A stretch of DNA of 64,000 bases from Succinimonas sp045124755 (GCF_045124755.1 NZ_JBGVMK010000029.1); one strand, 5' to 3'. Shown: positions 24,063 through 33,330, numbered from the stretch's first letter. The notes: generated by a model from the sequence alone, not told the origin. Program-made: numbers and translations.

Positions 24063-25997
24063 TTACTTTTCATCCTTCACGTCTTCGAACTCGGCATCCA
24101 TGGTGTTGCCGTCATCCTTGGCGGAAGAGGAAGCGGAATCCTGAGCAGGCTGCTCGGAAGCCGGCTGGCCCTGAGAACCCTGCTGAGTGTACTGAGGCAG
24201 AGCGCCGCAGATATCCATCAGCTTCTTCTGAGCGGTCTCAATGGCTTCCTTGCTGTCGCCCTTGGCAGCGGTCTCCAGCTCCTGAATGGCATCGTCGATG
24301 TTCTTCTTCAGGTCTGCGGGAACCTTGTCGCCGGCTTCGCTGAGCTGAGTCTTCACGGAGGAGATCAGCTGGTCTGCGGAATTGCGGGCGGTAGCCAGCT
24401 CGGCAAACTTCTTGTCTTCTTCAGCATGAGCCTCGGCATCTCTTACCATTCTCTGAATTTCATCCTCGGAAAGTCCGGAGGAAGACTGAATGGTGATCTT
24501 CTGTTCCTTGCCGGTGTTCTTGTCCTTGGCGCTTACATGGATACAGCCGTCGGCATCGATGTCGAAGGTAACCTCAATCTGCGGCACACCGCGGCGGGCC
24601 GGAGCAATGCCGGTGAGGTCGAAGTTGCCCAGAAGCTTGTTATCGGCAGCGCGCTTGCGTTCGCCCTGAAGCACTCTGATGGTTACCGCAGGCTGATTGT
24701 CCTCGGCGGTGGAGAAGATCTGGCTCTTCTTGGTAGGAATAGTAGTGTTCTTCTCAATAAGCGGGGTCATTACGCCGCCCATGGTTTCAATGCCCAGGGA
24801 AAGCGGAGTTACGTCCAGGAGGAGCACGTCCTTCTTGTCGCCTGACAGCACGGCGCCCTGAATGGCAGCGCCCACGGCAACGGCTTCATCCGGGTTAACG
24901 TCCTTGCGGGGTTCCTTGCCGAAGAACTCGCGTACCACCTGCTGAATGAGCGGCATGCGGGTCTGACCGCCTACCAGAAGCACGTCATCGATTTCGCTCT
25001 TCTGGAGATTGGCATCGCTGAGAGCAATTCTTACCGGCTCCAGAGAGGAGTTAACCAGATCCTGAACCAAGGCTTCCAGCTTAGCGCGGGTCATGGTTAC
25101 ATTCATGTGCTTGGGGCCGGTGGCGTCAGCGGTGATGTAAGGCAGATTGATGTCAGTCTGCATGGCGGAGGAAAGCTCAATCTTGGCCTTTTCGGCAGCT
25201 TCCTTGAGACGGGAAAGAGCCAGAATGTCCTTGCTGAGATCAACGCCGCTGGTCTTCTTGAAGTCATCGATAAGGAAGTCAATCACTCTCTTGTCAATGT
25301 CTTCGCCGCCCAGATGGGTGTTGCCGTTGGTGGAAAGCACCTCAAAGGTCTTGCCGCCGTCGCCGTCCTCGTCGATGTCAATGATGGAGATATCGAAGGT
25401 GCCGCCGCCGAAGTCGTATACGGCAATCTTCTTTTCGCCCTTGACCTTGTCTTCGCCGTAGGCCATGGCTGCTGCGGTAGGCTCGTTGATAATGCGCTTA
25501 ACCTCGAGACCGGCAATTCTGCCCGCATCCTTGGTAGCCTGACGCTGCTGGTCATTGAAGTAGGCCGGAACGGTGATTACGGCTTCGGTTACCTTCTCGC
25601 CGAGAATGTCCTCTGCGGTCTTCTTCATTTTCTTCAGCACTTCAGCGGAAACCTGAGGAGGGGCCATCTTCTTGCCGTCCTTCAGAGCAACCCAGGCATC
25701 GCCGTTATCAGCTCTTACAATCTTATAAGGCATTACGGAAACGTCTCTCTGCACTTCGGCATCATCGAAACGACGGCCGATGAGACGCTTAACCGCATAA
25801 AGAGTATTTTCAGGATTGGTTACCGCCTGCCGCTTGGCAACGTCGCCCACCAGAATTTCGCCCTTGTCGGTATAGCCGATGGTGGAAGGAGTGGTGCGCT
25901 TTCCTTCGGCATTCTCAAGAACTCTCTGCTGACCGTTTTCCAGTACTGCAACGCATGAATTGGTAGTACCCAGGTCAATACCGATAATCTTACCCAT
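24063..25997 (-). CDS. dnaK: DnaK, main Hsp70 chaperone
   Basis: 644 aa counted from the ATG at 25997, which has GGAG about 10 bases upstream. Complete Hsp70: IIGIDLGTTNSC, VPAYFNDQQRQATKDAGRI, IINEPTAAAMAYG, VYDFGGGTFDIS, linker DVLLLDVTP, SBD-beta with IETMGGVM, alpha-helical lid and the conserved acidic tail DAEFEDVKDEK. It keeps every residue that the fusion paralogue at 2.6 kb has changed. Transcribed with dnaJ from a sigma-32-type promoter at 26074-26101. Confidence 0.97.
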   Translation of the reverse strand: MGKIIGIDLGTTNSCVAVLENGQQRVLENAEGKRTTPSTIGYTDKGEILVGDVAKRQAVTNPENTLYAVKRLIGRRFDDAEVQRDVSVMPYKIVRADNGDAWVALKDGKKMAPPQVSAEVLKKMKKTAEDILGEKVTEAVITVPAYFNDQQRQATKDAGRIAGLEVKRIINEPTAAAMAYGEDKVKGEKKIAVYDFGGGTFDISIIDIDEDGDGGKTFEVLSTNGNTHLGGEDIDKRVIDFLIDDFKKTSGVDLSKDILALSRLKEAAEKAKIELSSAMQTDINLPYITADATGPKHMNVTMTRAKLEALVQDLVNSSLEPVRIALSDANLQKSEIDDVLLVGGQTRMPLIQQVVREFFGKEPRKDVNPDEAVAVGAAIQGAVLSGDKKDVLLLDVTPLSLGIETMGGVMTPLIEKNTTIPTKKSQIFSTAEDNQPAVTIRVLQGERKRAADNKLLGNFDLTGIAPARRGVPQIEVTFDIDADGCIHVSAKDKNTGKEQKITIQSSSGLSEDEIQRMVRDAEAHAEEDKKFAELATARNSADQLISSVKTQLSEAGDKVPADLKKNIDDAIQELETAAKGDSKEAIETAQKKLMDICGALPQYTQQGSQGQPASEQPAQDSASSSAKDDGNTMDAEFEDVKDEK

Positions 25998-26073
25998 AGT
26001 ATGTATTTCTCCAGTTATCAAATCTTTGCGACAGGCTTTAATTATTTGCTGTTCCTGTCCCGTTCTGACCTTA

Positions 26074-26101
26074 ACATGGTGCTTAGTTGCATCTTTTCAA
26101 G
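26074..26101 (-). promoter_or_regulatory. Sigma-32 heat-shock promoter of dnaK
   Basis: On the minus strand CTTGAAA (26101-26095), 13 bases, CACCATGT (26081-26074), close to the heat-shock consensus CTTGAAA / CCCCATNT. Confidence 0.75.
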
Positions 26102-26172
26102 GGGGGAGGCAAAAATTTTTCATTTTCCCGCCCGGAAAAGATTTCCGGACGCATCAGATGCCGGAGCGGGCC

Positions 26173-26493
26173 TCAGCTGTCCCGCGGGTTCTGTTCCGGC
26201 GCCGGTTTCCGCTCCCGGTCATCGGCGCTGTCATCTTCATCGTCTTCTTCGCTGTCTTCTTCATCTTCCTCCGGAACGCTTTCCGGCTTAGTTCCGGAAA
26301 TGCCCTTGTAGCAGTAAAGATCCCGCATCTTAACCGTTATCATAAGAGCGCCCAGAGCCGCCAGCAGAAAAGCACCGGCCACCATAAGCCCGCTCCCCAG
26401 AAGGAGAGCCGCCATCAGGACTGCCACCGCAGCCATAAACAGCATTACGAAGATCCGGAGCTGTTTCTCGGCCCCGGATTTGTCACCAGCCAT
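26173..26493 (-). CDS. Small membrane protein of unknown function between grpE and dnaK
   Basis: 106 aa from the ATG at 26493, which has GGGAGG six bases upstream. Two adjacent hydrophobic helices (about residues 12-58) are followed by a short basic MRDLYCYKG and then a very acidic tail (EEDEEDSEEDDEDD) and a polar end. I recognise no family. The gene lies directly after the grpE terminator and 172 bases upstream of the dnaK start, all on one strand. Its start is a few bases from the terminator T-run, so it may depend on read-through from grpE. Confidence 0.65.
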   Translation of the reverse strand: MAGDKSGAEKQLRIFVMLFMAAVAVLMAALLLGSGLMVAGAFLLAALGALMITVKMRDLYCYKGISGTKPESVPEEDEEDSEEDDEDDSADDRERKPAPEQNPRDS

Positions 26494-26510
26494 GCATAAC
26501 CTCCCGCAGC

Positions 26511-26546
26511 AAAAAAAAATCCCCGCTGACGCAAAGCCACCGGGGA
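26511..26546 (-). terminator. Terminator of grpE
   Basis: On the minus strand TCCCCG / CGGGGA arms enclose an 15-base loop and are followed by nine T residues. Confidence 0.75.
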
Positions 26547-26586
26547 CGCTCATACTGAAAAACGGACGCTTTTCTGTCCGCCTTAA

Positions 26587-27264
26587 TCAGGCTTCGGTAT
26601 TCACCGAGCCCCCGTTACCGGCGGAAACCACCACCTGGGCAGCCCTGATGGTTCTGCCGTTCAGGGAATAACCGGTGCGGAAGGTTTCAATAACATGGTT
26701 TGCCGGGATGGCCGGGTTCGGCACAAAGGTCATGGCCTCGTGAAGCTCCGGATCAAACTCATCGCCGTTACCAGGCCGGATAGCCTTGAGTCCGTTATTC
26801 TCCATAGCCTTGAGGAGCACGGTCATGGTGCTCTTTACGCCCTCTACCACCTGAGAGATCATTTCCGGGTTGTCCGGAGTGATCTTGCCGGAATATTCCA
26901 CCGCCTTTTCCATGGCCTCCAGGGGCGGCACCAGATCCTGAGCAAATCCGGTAATGGCATAATCCTTGGCCTTCTTCATATCCTGATCGCAGCGCTTTCT
27001 CATGTTCTGCGTCTCGGCCCGGGCCCTGAGAGCTTCCTCCTTAAGAGTCCTGTTTTCATCTTCAAGCTCGCGAATCCTCTTCTGAGCCTCCTCAAGATCC
27101 TTAATGAGCTTCTCCGGAGTCATTTCCTCCTGGCTCTCCTGTCCGGACTCGTCTGCAGATTCAGGAGCGGCTTCCTCCGGAGCCGGCTGCTGTTCTTCGG
27201 CGTTATTGATTTCGTTTTCCTTGTCCGGATCGGCGCTGTTCTCTTGAACTTCTTCGTTATTCAT
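26587..27264 (-). CDS. grpE: GrpE, DnaK nucleotide exchange factor
   Basis: 225 aa. N-terminal acidic region, long dimerisation helix (about 45-130) and C-terminal beta domain with NNGLKAIRPGNGDEFDPELH and GYSLNGRTIRAAQVVV. It opens the DnaK nucleotide cleft to release ADP. Driven by a near-perfect sigma-32 promoter. The C-terminal half is clearly homologous to the tail of the DnaK-GrpE fusion protein. Divergent from bamE. Confidence 0.97.
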   Translation of the reverse strand: MNNEEVQENSADPDKENEINNAEEQQPAPEEAAPESADESGQESQEEMTPEKLIKDLEEAQKRIRELEDENRTLKEEALRARAETQNMRKRCDQDMKKAKDYAITGFAQDLVPPLEAMEKAVEYSGKITPDNPEMISQVVEGVKSTMTVLLKAMENNGLKAIRPGNGDEFDPELHEAMTFVPNPAIPANHVIETFRTGYSLNGRTIRAAQVVVSAGNGGSVNTEA

Positions 27265-27302
27265 TCGCTTATCTCCAAAAACCGCAAAAAATCCTGTTCC
27301 CT

Positions 27303-27331
27303 ACATGGGGATTCCGCTTTATTTTTTCAAG
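27303..27331 (-). promoter_or_regulatory. Sigma-32 heat-shock promoter of grpE
   Basis: On the minus strand CTTGAAA (27331-27325), 14 bases, CCCCATGT (27310-27303): a full match to the heat-shock consensus, about 38 bases from the ATG. Confidence 0.92.
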
Positions 27332-27533
27332 CAGTCAACAGGGAGCTCCTTGAAACAGACGGCTCCGGAACCCGAAATCAGGCCGTTTCAGCTTTTCCGA
27401 AACAGATGTCCGCCCCTTGCGAACAATTGCCGCTGTTCCCGCTGACAGGCTCTCCCCCATGAGCTCCGGCGGTGAGATGGATCCGGATTTAAGGCTTTGC
27501 TCCGGCCGACTTCCCGCCAAGTTCGGATTTCTG

Positions 27534-27542
27534 TGCTAAAAT
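27534..27542 (+). promoter_or_regulatory. Candidate extended -10 promoter of bamE
   Basis: TGCTAAAAT (27534-27542), an extended -10 with weak -35, 30 bases before the bamE ATG. Confidence 0.4.
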
Positions 27543-27572
27543 TGCCCCGTTCTTGACAAAATAGGTTTAAGC

Positions 27573-27920
27573 ATGAGAATCATTTTTTCAGTTCTGCTGC
27601 TCTTGACACTGGCCCCGGCCCTTAATGCCTGCGCCTACAGACCGGATCTCAATCAGGGCAATTTCACCGAACAGAAGGACGTAAATCTGCTCCGCCGCGG
27701 CATGACCAGGGAACAGGTGAAGTACATTCTGGGCACGCCGATGCTGACAGATCCCATGGATACATCAACCTGGTACTATATCAACTACGTGCGCCGCGGC
27801 TGGTCGGAACCGGAACAGCAGATGCTGGTGGTCAAATTCAACGATAATGAAACCCTGGAGGAGATTTACGGGGATTTTGAAAAAAGCGCCCTTTTTGACA
27901 GCTCGGTCAGCGCCAGATAA
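27573..27920 (+). CDS. bamE: BamE (SmpA), outer-membrane assembly lipoprotein
   Basis: 115 aa. Signal peptide with lipobox LNAC (Cys near residue 20), then the BamE fold: VNLLRRGMTREQVKYILGTP, TWYYINYVRRGW and LVVKFNDNETLEEIYG. Component of the BAM complex that folds beta-barrels into the outer membrane; binds BamD and phosphatidylglycerol. Divergent from grpE as in E. coli. The next lipoprotein gene starts 27 bases later. Confidence 0.95.
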   Translation: MRIIFSVLLLLTLAPALNACAYRPDLNQGNFTEQKDVNLLRRGMTREQVKYILGTPMLTDPMDTSTWYYINYVRRGWSEPEQQMLVVKFNDNETLEEIYGDFEKSALFDSSVSAR

Positions 27921-27947
27921 GCTGATTTCGGTAACGGAGTGTCACTC

Positions 27948-28742
27948 ATGAAAAAAGGCGCCTTGATTCTTCTGACAGCTTTGCTTTCCGTCTCCCTGGC
28001 CGGCTGCTCCGCCCCCGAGGAGGAGCATTTCAATCCCCGGAAATTTGCCCGGCACAGTCTGAACAGCTTTAAGATCTCCGACAACACCTTTCCGGAAGTT
28101 CTGCCGGAACAGGATCGGCTTTTCTCCCGCTATGCCCGGGAATGCTCCTGGGGCATTCCGGAAAGCGGCATCAAAATGGCCGAGCTCTACAAAACCACCC
28201 TGGATCCCCAAAAGGAACACTACCTTTATTTTCAGCAGAATAAATTAGCCCGGATGTTCATGTACTGCTGGCTCACCATGATAAGCAGATCCAAGGCGGA
28301 AAACGAAAAGAATCCCGCAAAGTTCAAGGAAGCTCTGGCCGCCATAAAGGAGGCCTCTCCCGCAGAACCTCAGGACATCCTGAAAATCATTTATTCCTTC
28401 TACCGTCTCAAGGATCCCACCAGCGCCCAGACCTGGATATCCAAGCTGAATTTCCGGGAAAGAGGCGATGTGCCCGCCATGTTCGATCTGGGCAAATTCC
28501 TGTTTCAGGACGATGACATGCAGCTCCAGGGGTACACCATGGTGGAAACCGCCGCCTCCATGGGCTATCCGGAGGCCTACTTCCAGCTTACGGCTCCGGA
28601 ATATGTAAGCTTCCGGGAATCCCGCCCCAATCTTCAGGCATCCTACCAGAAGCTCATGAACAAGGGCCGGCCCAGGGACGAAGCCGCCTCCGAGGACGAA
28701 GGAGATCCCAATTTCGGAGCCAGTCTTCTGGGGAATGAATAA
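27948..28742 (+). CDS. Lipoprotein of unknown function, possibly with Sel1-like helices
   Basis: 264 aa from the ATG at 27948 (GGAG 8 bases upstream; an in-frame GTG at 27939 overlaps that site). Signal peptide with lipobox LAGC. The mature part is helical: alternating segments such as YARECSWGIPESGIKMAELY and GYTMVETAASMGYPEAYFQL have the spacing of Sel1/TPR repeats, but I cannot assign a family. The C-terminus is acidic and disordered. Close to bamE and probably co-transcribed, which hints at an envelope role (inference). Confidence 0.75.
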   Translation: MKKGALILLTALLSVSLAGCSAPEEEHFNPRKFARHSLNSFKISDNTFPEVLPEQDRLFSRYARECSWGIPESGIKMAELYKTTLDPQKEHYLYFQQNKLARMFMYCWLTMISRSKAENEKNPAKFKEALAAIKEASPAEPQDILKIIYSFYRLKDPTSAQTWISKLNFRERGDVPAMFDLGKFLFQDDDMQLQGYTMVETAASMGYPEAYFQLTAPEYVSFRESRPNLQASYQKLMNKGRPRDEAASEDEGDPNFGASLLGNE

Positions 28743-28766
28743 AAAAGCCCCATAAAGAGCAGGGGC
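28739..28766 (-). terminator. Terminator for the small minus-strand gene at 28.9 kb
   Basis: On the minus strand GCCCC and GGGGC arms (28766-28762 and 28751-28747) are followed by TTTTTTATT. It sits just past the plus-strand lipoprotein stop. Confidence 0.75.
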
Positions 28767-28859
28767 CGGTTCAGACAGGGCTGATGCGGACAGCGGGCGG
28801 GCGCAGATGACGGAAAGATGCGAAACAGGGAGCGGACACGCTTTTCCGGCGGCAAGGTT

Positions 28860-29108
28860 TCAGGCCTCGAAGTCAATATCCCGGCCGCATTTTTCGCTGT
28901 CGGATCTGAGTCCCTTCCGGTCATAGACGGCTTCTTCAAGACTCCGCTCATCCGAGCCGCCATCGCGGCCGTAGCCGGATCTCTCCTCGTCTTCATCGCA
29001 GTATTCTCTCAGCTGCCGGATCCCGGAGGTTTTTCTGACTCCTCTTTTGAAGTTAAGCATATGAGGGCCTCCGCTGTATCTGGGAAGAATGGCAAAGACG
29101 GCATCCAT
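28860..29108 (-). CDS. Small charged protein of unknown function
   Basis: 82 aa, beginning MDAVFAILPRYSGGPHMLNF, then a short basic patch and a long charged stretch rich in Glu, Asp, Arg and Gly (LREYCDEDEERSGYGRDGG) with two cysteines. No family recognised. Support for a real gene: AAAGGAGGT, an ideal ribosome site, six bases before the ATG, and a terminator about 95 bases downstream on the same strand. No promoter is obvious. It lies alone in a 750-base gap between the bamE unit and sseB. Confidence 0.6.
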   Translation of the reverse strand: MDAVFAILPRYSGGPHMLNFKRGVRKTSGIRQLREYCDEDEERSGYGRDGGSDERSLEEAVYDRKGLRSDSEKCGRDIDFEA

Positions 29109-29490
29109 GGCGCACCTCCTTTCTCTTCATCTCTTCGTGATACCCCGCGCAAGTCTTAAGACCGGCCTCAGTCATCCCTGTAAACGCCGCGCTCCTGCTA
29201 ATCCGTTTCGCTTGCCCGCATGCCTTGTCAGCAAAGCTTAAAGCTGTCGTTAAAAAAATTTTTCTGTCACCTAATTAGCGGCAGAAAACGCCGGAATTTG
29301 AGTAATTTTCGCCGTCAAAGAGAACCGTTTTCCCGGTATTCCTCCGGAGGGAGCGGGGGATCCGGAGCTTTCCGGGGTCTTTTTGTCTCCGGGCTCTTAT
29401 TCCTGCGAGATCCCGCCACGTCCGCATAGTTTAAAAGCCCGGTCTTTGCTACAATGACATTGAAACAAAGAACTCACGGAGAAGAAAAAA
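29109..29490. other. Intergenic region upstream of sseB
   Basis: Holds the leader of the small minus-strand gene and the sseB promoter: an extended -10 TGCTACAAT ending about 40 bases before the sseB ATG, without a clear -35. Nothing else is seen in the roughly 300 bases between. Confidence 0.3.
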
Positions 29491-30384
29491 ATGGCCCAGG
29501 AAGACAGCAGCAAAAACAAAGACAGCGAGAAACCGCAAATCCCCATAAACTACGGCGTTGACAATGCCGCGCTGGACAAGGCTCTGGGATTTCTGGTGGA
29601 ATCTCAGACCGAAATCAACCGCCGCATGGCGCTTGCAGAGCTCAGAAAGGCCAAGGTCATCGTGCCGGTAAAGCTGGACGGCAGCTACAAGTTCGATAAC
29701 GGCGGCGTAACCTTCTCCGACGATGCCAAACTGAATTACGTCCTTATCAAAAACGCCCGGGACGAGCATTACTGTCCCGTATTCACCAATGCGGACGAAT
29801 TTAAAAAGTTCAATCTGGATAAAACCGGAAACATTGTGCAGAAATTCACCAGCGTGGCGGAAACCGTCACCGGGCAGGACAGCATCCTCAAGGGGGTGGT
29901 GGTTAACCCCTTCGGGGCCGGCATCACCATTGACCGGGAGCTCCTCTCGGCCATGCTCCGCGCCCCTCAGGGAAAAATGTCCTTTACCACGGCTCCCATG
30001 AAGGAGCCCTACCGCCTGTTTTCCATTCCCAAGGGCACCACCGTGGCCGCCGGCACCCCGAAGAACCGTCCGGACAGTCTCCTGGAGGCGCTCTCCCGGG
30101 ATATGGAGGAGCTTAAAAACATTAAGAAGGCCTGGCTGGTGGCCCTGCAGTGGCCGGATCGCAAAAATGCCGCCGGCATCGCCGAAATCACCTATCTCGT
30201 GGTTACGGAAACCCCTGACCGGCCGCAGGATATCTTCCCCGGTCTCTCCATGACCGCCGAAAAGCACTCCGGTACCCTGCACACCGACTTTATGATTTAC
30301 CGGGAGGACAGCGAGTTTCTCAGGGCCGCTCTGAAGAACATCGCCCCCTTTTACACCCGGAAAAAATTTCTGGGCCTGTTCTGA
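29491..30384 (+). CDS. sseB: SseB-family protein
   Basis: 297 aa, cytoplasmic, with the SseB N-terminal domain (about residues 20-130; segments ALDKALGFLVESQTEINRRM, KVIVPVKLDG and PVFTNADEFKKF) and the SseB C-terminal domain (about 185-285; AWLVALQWPDRKNAAGI, FMIYREDSEF). E. coli SseB alters serine sensitivity when overexpressed; its molecular function is unknown. GGAGAAG precedes the ATG. A long perfect hairpin (30397-30427) follows the stop, before ppk1. Confidence 0.85.
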   Translation: MAQEDSSKNKDSEKPQIPINYGVDNAALDKALGFLVESQTEINRRMALAELRKAKVIVPVKLDGSYKFDNGGVTFSDDAKLNYVLIKNARDEHYCPVFTNADEFKKFNLDKTGNIVQKFTSVAETVTGQDSILKGVVVNPFGAGITIDRELLSAMLRAPQGKMSFTTAPMKEPYRLFSIPKGTTVAAGTPKNRPDSLLEALSRDMEELKNIKKAWLVALQWPDRKNAAGIAEITYLVVTETPDRPQDIFPGLSMTAEKHSGTLHTDFMIYREDSEFLRAALKNIAPFYTRKKFLGLF

Positions 30385-30396
30385 TCCGGCGGAACG

Positions 30397-30427
30397 CGAA
30401 ACCGCCGGAAGCTTTCTGGCGGTTTCG
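30397..30427 (+). terminator. Hairpin between sseB and ppk1
   Basis: CGAAACCGCC (30397-30406) and GGCGGTTTCG (30418-30427) form a perfect 10-bp stem. No T-run follows, so partial termination or RNA stabilisation is more likely than full termination. Confidence 0.4.
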
Positions 30428-30478
30428 TCCCGGTGAACCATTTGCTGCTTAACTCGATGCTGCTAAACTGAGGCTTTT

Positions 30479-32671
30479 ATGAACAATGATCCTTCATCAT
30501 GGATTCCCAAGGAATTAAGCTGGCTTTCCTTCAACGAACGGGTGCTGCAGGAGGCTCAGGACAAGAGCGTCCCGGTGGTGGAACGGGTGCGTTTTCTGGG
30601 GATCTACTCCAGCAATCTGGACGAATACTTCAAGGTAAAGATCGCCGATCTGAAAAGACGGGTGGTGATTGACGAGGAAAACGGCAACGACTCCGGAGCG
30701 AAGGAAGTCCTCAAAAAATGTCTCAGCAAGGTTAAAAAGCTCAACGCCACCTTCGATCGCACCTACATCTCGCTCCTTACCGAGCTGGCCTCCCACAACA
30801 TTTTTCTCTACGATGAAAAGGAGATCACTCCGGAGCAGCGGAACTGGGTTATCGACTTTTTCCGGAGAAACGTCTTAAAGCACATCTCCCCGGTAATCCT
30901 GAACGATGACATCGACCTGGTCTCCTTCCTCAAGGACAAATATGCCTACCTCCTGGTAAAAATGACCCGGTTTCCCCGCAAGGGCAAACAGGCATCCCGG
31001 AACTCCGGAGAGGAAAACGTCCGGGAGGAGAAAAACCGCGACAAGGACGGTCAGAGCCGAGTGACCTATGCCCTTATTGAGGTTCCCACCGACAAGATCC
31101 CCAGATTTATTCAGATCCCTACCTTCGGAAACAAAAAGGACAAGGTGCTGATGATCCTGGACAATGTGATCCGCGTCGGTCTCGATATTATCTTCAAGGG
31201 GCTTTTTGACTACGACGAAATCAGCGCCTACTCCGCCAAGATGAACCGGGATGCGGAATACGACCTCTCCTCCCAAATGGACAGATCCTTTGTGGAAAAC
31301 ATGTCCCAGAGCCTGAAGCAGCGCCTGGTCTCCATGCCGGTGCGCTTTGCCTATGACAAGGAAATGCCGAAGGAGATGGTGCGCTACATTGTGAAAAAGC
31401 TCTGCATGCAGGACTTCGACTCCGTCATGGAGGGCGGCCGCTACCACAACTTCAAGGACTTCACCGGCTTCCCCAATGTGGGACGGGAGTATATTGAAAA
31501 CACTCCCCTGCCCGAGCTGAACTCCGTGGACTTCGACTCTGCGGCCAATGCCTTCGAGGCCATCAGCGTGCATGATATTCTGCTTTACTATCCGTACCAC
31601 ACCTTCCGCTACTTTACCGAGCTTTTAAGACAGGCCTCCTACGATCCGGCAGTCACCGCCATCAAGATCAACATCTACCGCGTGGCCTCCAAGAGCCGGG
31701 TCATAAGCTCCCTCATTGACGCCGCCAACAACGGCAAGCATGTGACGGTAATCGTGGAGCTCAAGGCCCGCTTTGACGAGGAAAACAACATTAAATGGGC
31801 CAGCAGGCTCACCGATGCCGGAGTGAAGGTGCTCTTCGGCATGCCGAGTCTTAAGATCCATTCCAAGCTCTGCCTCATCACCCGCATCGAGGACGGCCAG
31901 CCCACCCGCTATGCCCATATCGGCACCGGCAACTTTAATGAAAAGACCGCCAAGATCTACACGGACTTCGCCCTGTTCACCAAGCATCCGGAGCTCACTC
32001 ATGAGGTGGAGGAGGTCTTTACCTTCATCGAGTTCCCCTATATCCACACCAAATTCGACCGGCTTCTGGTGTCCCCTATCAATGCCCGGAAAAAGATCAC
32101 CGACATGGTGGAAAACGAGATCAATAACGCCCGCTCGGGCTTTACCGGCAAAATTCTGGTAAAGGTGAACAATCTGGTGGACAAGGAGCTTATCAGCGAG
32201 CTTTACAAGGCTTCCCAGGCCGGAGTGCAGATCGACATGATCATCAGGGGGATGTGCTCGCTGAAACCGGGAGTTCCCGGGCTCAGCGAAAACATCCGGG
32301 TTATCAGCATTGTGGACAGATTCCTGGAGCATCCCCGGGTGATGTATTTCTACAACAACGGCAATCCCAAACTCTTTATTTCCTCCGCCGACTGGATGTC
32401 CCGGAATCTGGACACCCGCATTGAGGTGGGCACTCCCGTGCTGTCCCCCATTCTGAAGAACCGGATCCTGGAAATTCTCAGCATTCAGTTCCAGGATACC
32501 ATGAAGGCCCGGGTTATCGATGCCGAGCAGAGCAATGCCTATGTGAAGAGAGGAAACAGGAAGAAGCTGCGTTCCCAGATTGCCATTTACGAATATCTGG
32601 CAGGCATCGAGGAGAAAAAGCTGGCCAAAATCGCCGCCGCCCAGGGGAACAGCGCTTTAAATAAGATCTGA
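30479..32671 (+). CDS. ppk1: Ppk1, polyphosphate kinase
   Basis: 730 aa (E. coli 688). Reversibly polymerises ATP gamma-phosphate into polyphosphate at the inner membrane. All four domains are seen: N (SWLSFNERVLQEAQ), head, and two phospholipase-D-like C domains with the autophosphorylated histidine in MPSLKIHSKLCL and the second histidine in RYAHIGTGNFNEKTA. A Lys/Arg/Glu-rich insert near residues 165-195 (KQASRNSGEENVREEK) explains part of the extra length. No ppx follows; tadA converges from the other strand. Confidence 0.96.
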   Translation: MNNDPSSWIPKELSWLSFNERVLQEAQDKSVPVVERVRFLGIYSSNLDEYFKVKIADLKRRVVIDEENGNDSGAKEVLKKCLSKVKKLNATFDRTYISLLTELASHNIFLYDEKEITPEQRNWVIDFFRRNVLKHISPVILNDDIDLVSFLKDKYAYLLVKMTRFPRKGKQASRNSGEENVREEKNRDKDGQSRVTYALIEVPTDKIPRFIQIPTFGNKKDKVLMILDNVIRVGLDIIFKGLFDYDEISAYSAKMNRDAEYDLSSQMDRSFVENMSQSLKQRLVSMPVRFAYDKEMPKEMVRYIVKKLCMQDFDSVMEGGRYHNFKDFTGFPNVGREYIENTPLPELNSVDFDSAANAFEAISVHDILLYYPYHTFRYFTELLRQASYDPAVTAIKINIYRVASKSRVISSLIDAANNGKHVTVIVELKARFDEENNIKWASRLTDAGVKVLFGMPSLKIHSKLCLITRIEDGQPTRYAHIGTGNFNEKTAKIYTDFALFTKHPELTHEVEEVFTFIEFPYIHTKFDRLLVSPINARKKITDMVENEINNARSGFTGKILVKVNNLVDKELISELYKASQAGVQIDMIIRGMCSLKPGVPGLSENIRVISIVDRFLEHPRVMYFYNNGNPKLFISSADWMSRNLDTRIEVGTPVLSPILKNRILEILSIQFQDTMKARVIDAEQSNAYVKRGNRKKLRSQIAIYEYLAGIEEKKLAKIAAAQGNSALNKI

Positions 32672-32684
32672 GCTCCGGCGCGCT

Positions 32685-33239
32685 TCAGCATTCCTCAGGG
32701 ACGCCGCCTGCCTCCGGAGCGGCGGCGGGAGCGGACTCCCGCTCTGCCCGCTCCCTCATTTTACGGGCCTTTTTCTCCATGCGGCGCATCTTGAAGAAGT
32801 TAGTCAGGATATCTCCGCATTCCTTCCGGAGCACCCCGCCGGTGACCTCCGGCACGTGATTGTGCAGGGGTTCCGCCAGAAGATGAAAGGCCGATTCATG
32901 AGCGCCGGTTTTAAGATCCTGCGCTCCGTACACCACCCGATCCACCCGGGACAGGATAATGGCCCCCGTGCACATGACGCAGGGCTCCAGCGTCACATAC
33001 AGGGTGGCCCCGTAAACGCGGTAGTTCCCCGTAAGCCGGGCCGCCTCCCGGATCACCACCATTTCCGCATGAGCGCTGGGGTCATGGGAGGTAATCATCA
33101 GATTGCAGCCCCGAGCCACGATCCTGCCGTCCTTGACCACCACCGCTCCCACGGGAACCTCCCCCAGATCCCAGGATCGCCGGGCCTCCCGGAGCGCCTC
33201 CAGCATAAAAATCTCATCAATGTTAAGAAGTTCCTTCAT
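32685..33239 (-). CDS. tadA: TadA, tRNA A34 adenosine deaminase
   Basis: 184 aa from the ATG at 33239. Converts A34 to inosine in tRNA-Arg(ACG). Zinc site HAEMVV and EPCVMCTGAIILSRV with the catalytic Glu between, plus GAVVVKDGRIVARGCN. The C-terminal tail beyond about residue 155 is Arg/Glu/Ala-rich and longer than usual. A more upstream in-frame start at 33287 has its purine-rich site too close to the ATG. It converges on ppk1 with only 13 bases between stops. Confidence 0.92.
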   Translation of the reverse strand: MKELLNIDEIFMLEALREARRSWDLGEVPVGAVVVKDGRIVARGCNLMITSHDPSAHAEMVVIREAARLTGNYRVYGATLYVTLEPCVMCTGAIILSRVDRVVYGAQDLKTGAHESAFHLLAEPLHNHVPEVTGGVLRKECGDILTNFFKMRRMEKKARKMRERAERESAPAAAPEAGGVPEEC

Positions 33240-33330
33240 GGCGGTACTTATCCTGTGCTTGTCCTTGCTGATAAACGGAAACGGCATCTCCGGGAGCAGA
33301 AATGCCTGGCACTAAAAAAGCAGGGCATTA

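Noticed and set aside
29220..29429. 69-codon plus-strand frame upstream of sseB
   Set aside because: No ribosome site and no similarity; ends in the sseB promoter region.
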